16,904 nucleotides of DNA from contig DDSR01000116.1 of assembly GCA_002343455.1 (NCBI GenBank), positions 135 through 17,038 on the forward strand, in the 5' to 3' direction. This DNA is from Deltaproteobacteria bacterium UBA2385. Its GTDB lineage: Bacteria; Myxococcota_A; UBA796; UBA2385. Of the stretch, positions 14,963 through 16,904 are shown piece by piece. The notes below the pieces were generated by a model. It did not search any database. It was not told the origin of the DNA and was given only the letters and a program-made list of their open reading frames with translations. Position 1 is the stretch's first letter, and each line of letters begins with the position of its first letter. Position numbers and translations under genes: made by a program.

Positions 14963-16595
14963 TCGGCTGCGCGCCCTGGCGGGTCACCTGGGCATCGCCC
15001 TGCTGGCCAGCATGCCCATGGCCCTGTCCCCGGCCACCCGGCTGGTCGGCCACCCCGACGTAGACGTCTGGAACCACGCCTGGGGCCCGTGGTGGTTCTG
15101 GACCCGGCTCTCGCAGGGCGAGCTGCCGCTGCAGACCGAGCTGCTGGCCGCGCCGGTGGGCGGTCGCCTGTGGTTCCCCGACCTGGTCGGAGCGCTCATC
15201 GGCGCGCCCTTCATCCCCCTGCTGGGCCCGATCCTCAGCTGGAACCTCGTCGTCCTGATCCACCTCGCGCTGGCCTCCTTCGCCGGTCGCCGGCTGGCCC
15301 TGGAGCTGGGCGCGGACCGTGGGGCGAGCTGGCTCTCGGCGGCGGCCCTGGCCTGCTCGCCCTTCGTCCTGAGCGAGGTCCACAACGGTATCAGCGAGGC
15401 CTTCGCCGTCGGCCCCAGCGTGCTGACCCTGGCCCTGCTGCTGCGGACCGCTCGGCCGGGGGCGGGTCCTGGCTCTGTACTGGCACTCGGGCTGGCCGCC
15501 GGCCTCACCCTGGGCGGATCGGCCTACTTCTCCATCGGCACGGCGGCGGTCTGCCTCGTGCTGATCCCCTGGGCGCTGTGGCAGGCGCGGGCCGCTCTGC
15601 CGGGGGCCCTGCTGCGCCTCGTCCTCGCCATGGGCCTCGCCCTCGCCGTCGGCCTGCCCGTCCTGCGGGCCGCCCTGTGGACCCTGGAGGCCGACTGGCT
15701 GGTCTTCCGTCCGCCCGTGCGCGAGCTCGCCGACATGGAGGCCCAGCTCCGCCACAACGCCGTCGACCCGCGCACCTTCTTCTGGCCGGGAGGCTTCCAG
15801 TCCGTCGATCTCAGCGCCGAGGGCTTCCTGCACAGCTCCTACCTGGGGGTGGTGGTGTTGCTGTTGGCCCTGCGGGCGCGCCTGTGGTTGCCGCTGCTGG
15901 CGGTCGTTGGCGGCCTGGTGTTGTCGCTGGGCCCCTGGCTCTGGTTCCAGGGCGACTGGGTCCTGCGCGATGGCGAGCGCCTGATGCTGCCGTACCGGCA
16001 CCTGATCGAGGTGTTGCCCGCCTCGGCCCTGGGCCACCCCCAGCGGGTCGGGCTGCCCGCGATCGCCGTGCTGTTCGCGCTGGCCGCGCGGGGCCTGTCC
16101 GGGCTGCGGCCGGCGGTCACGGTGGGGGTGGGAGGGCTGGCGCTGGTCGAGCTGCTGCTGGTTGCGCCGAACCCATGGCCCCTGGCGCGGACCCCCACTG
16201 TCGATCGGGCGCCATCCGAGCTGATCGCCCAGCAGGCCCGCGGCCCGGAGGAGATCGTGCTCGACCTGCCCGCCGACATCAAGCCCACCATGCGCACCAG
16301 CCGGCACCTGTTCAGCCAGACCCTGCACGGCCAGCCCGTGCCCTACAAGCCCGACGTGCGGGCAGGGACCGCCTCGATCGGCGGGCTGAAGGCGTTTCGG
16401 TGGCTGACCGGGCTGGAGGCGGGCGAGCCGCCGAGCGGCGGGGCGGCGGAGCTGGAGAGGATGCGGGTGAGGTGGGTGGTCGTGCACCGGGACCTGGTGC
16501 AGACCGAGGAGGAGCGGGCGCGGGTGGAGGCGGCGCTGACGGACTGGTACGGGCCGCCGGAGGTCGTGGGGGAGGCGGCGGTCTTCGGGCGGTGA
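14943..16595 (+). CDS. Polytopic membrane protein, GT-C glycosyltransferase-like (paralogue D)
   Basis: A 550-residue protein that is the closest relative of paralogue A. HPDVDVWNHAWGPWW (Asp41, His45), SEVHNGISEAF (Glu145, Gly149), LRHNAVDPRTFFWPGG (269-284), EEIVLDLPADIK (Asp441), SQTLHGQPVPY (Gln459, His462, Pro465) and VRWVVVHRDL (509-518) all have direct counterparts in A. Many hydrophobic spans fill residues 12-410 and the rest is soluble. The GTG start has a good ribosome site (GAGGTG about eight bases before) inside the end of paralogue C, so translation is coupled. It is the last gene of the three-gene unit. A role in transferring sugars to an exported lipid or polysaccharide is plausible but unproven. 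Confidence 0.84.
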   Translation: MSSSTTDRLRALAGHLGIALLASMPMALSPATRLVGHPDVDVWNHAWGPWWFWTRLSQGELPLQTELLAAPVGGRLWFPDLVGALIGAPFIPLLGPILSWNLVVLIHLALASFAGRRLALELGADRGASWLSAAALACSPFVLSEVHNGISEAFAVGPSVLTLALLLRTARPGAGPGSVLALGLAAGLTLGGSAYFSIGTAAVCLVLIPWALWQARAALPGALLRLVLAMGLALAVGLPVLRAALWTLEADWLVFRPPVRELADMEAQLRHNAVDPRTFFWPGGFQSVDLSAEGFLHSSYLGVVVLLLALRARLWLPLLAVVGGLVLSLGPWLWFQGDWVLRDGERLMLPYRHLIEVLPASALGHPQRVGLPAIAVLFALAARGLSGLRPAVTVGVGGLALVELLLVAPNPWPLARTPTVDRAPSELIAQQARGPEEIVLDLPADIKPTMRTSRHLFSQTLHGQPVPYKPDVRAGTASIGGLKAFRWLTGLEAGEPPSGGAAELERMRVRWVVVHRDLVQTEEERARVEAALTDWYGPPEVVGEAAVFGR

Positions 16596-16874
16596 GGGGG
16601 TGGTGTGGGGCGTGAACCCCCCCCCGTGCGTACCTGGACGACGGTGAAACGGCTTCCTCCGTACCTCTGGGGAGCGATCGGAGGGTGTTGAGGCGAATCT
16701 GGCGGTGTAAGGTGTTGAGTCTTCGTTGCCGGGCTTCGAGCGCGCGCCTGAGCAGGTACGGAGGAGGGAGGTTCACCGAGGACCAGGTACGGAAGGGCGA
16801 GGTTCGCTCGCGTGGCCACGTTCGCCGGTCGTGGTGTAGAGTCGCCTGCGCCCGGGTCATCAACGAGGTGGGAC
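16596..16874. other. Non-coding region with nested inverted and direct repeats
   Basis: About 280 bases with no convincing gene. Outer arms CGTACCTGG (16629-16637) and its complement (16783-16791) enclose inner arms TCCTCCGTACCT (16655-16666) and AGGTACGGAGGA (16754-16765), each pair perfect. The right-hand copies also form an imperfect 22-bp direct repeat (16753-16774 and 16784-16805, four mismatches). GGTGTTGAG is repeated at 16684 and 16711. The run of C at 16618-16625 follows the end of paralogue D. The region may hold a structured transcript, or binding sites built on AGGTAC, ahead of the gene that seems to start at 16875. Confidence 0.5.
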
Positions 16875-16904
16875 ATGGGGGCAGGACGACCCCCCTCCGC
16901 CTCG
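16875..16904 (+). CDS. Possible start of a gene cut by the window end
   Basis: An ATG is preceded by GAGGTGGG, a good Shine-Dalgarno four to five bases away, and a TAGAGT box lies at 16837-16842. Only ten codons are visible (MGAGRPPSAS), too few to identify anything. It would read in the same direction as the membrane-protein genes, behind the repeat-rich region. Confidence 0.35.
   Translation, partial: MGAGRPPSAS

Noticed and set aside
13028..16487. Two long minus-strand open frames opposite paralogues C and D
   Set aside because: They are Gln/Gly/Pro/Arg-rich antisense shadows of hydrophobic genes, with no domain features or ribosome sites.

Overview
The window is very GC-rich (third codon positions almost always G or C) and fully bacterial in style. 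Genes abut or overlap, and several starts are GTG. One lipoprotein has a long Asp/Gly-only spacer behind its lipobox, a habit I associate with Myxococcota/Bradymonadota and other former 'deltaproteobacteria'. That assignment is inference from style; there is no rRNA or phylogenetic marker here.

Layout. (1) 121-1158 (minus) and 1229-2350 (plus) are divergent genes for membrane-anchored or exported SGNH/GDSL-hydrolase-like proteins. The second is followed on the same strand by a lipoprotein arylsulfatase-type enzyme (2401-3900). (2) 3905-8575 (minus) is a complete cytochrome-c-type nitric oxide reductase operon, norC-norB-norQ-norD. NorB keeps every metal ligand. NorC is unusual in carrying a second c-type haem domain at its C terminus. 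An almost uninterrupted 27-bp hairpin, AT-rich compared with its surroundings, sits between norQ and norD, right against the norD start. Upstream of norC lie an inverted/direct repeat that looks like an operator and, behind it, a 23-bp tandem repeat running into the stop codon of the preceding gene. (3) 8770-9786 and 9786-11480 (minus, overlapping) encode a third SGNH-like protein and a large polytopic membrane protein. (4) Divergently, 11535-16595 (plus) holds three overlapping genes for polytopic membrane proteins. All four membrane proteins are diverged paralogues sharing an acidic-His loop motif after the first membrane span and a Q-x-x-H-G-x-P motif in the C-terminal soluble part. This is an architecture reminiscent of GT-C-fold lipid-linked sugar transferases. 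(5) 16596-16874 is non-coding with nested inverted repeats, followed by what may be the start of another gene.

How the parts may work together. norCBQD detoxifies or respires NO to N2O in the cytoplasmic membrane, with NorQ/NorD as the AAA+/VWA insertion pair. The flanking SGNH, sulfatase and GT-C-like genes look like an envelope-polysaccharide or glycolipid modification locus (sugar transfer, acyl group transfer or removal, sulfate removal). That link rests on gene neighbourhood only. The nor operon seems embedded in this locus rather than functionally tied to it. The most novel material is the four-member membrane-protein family with SGNH partners, the dihaem NorC, and the norQ/norD hairpin.
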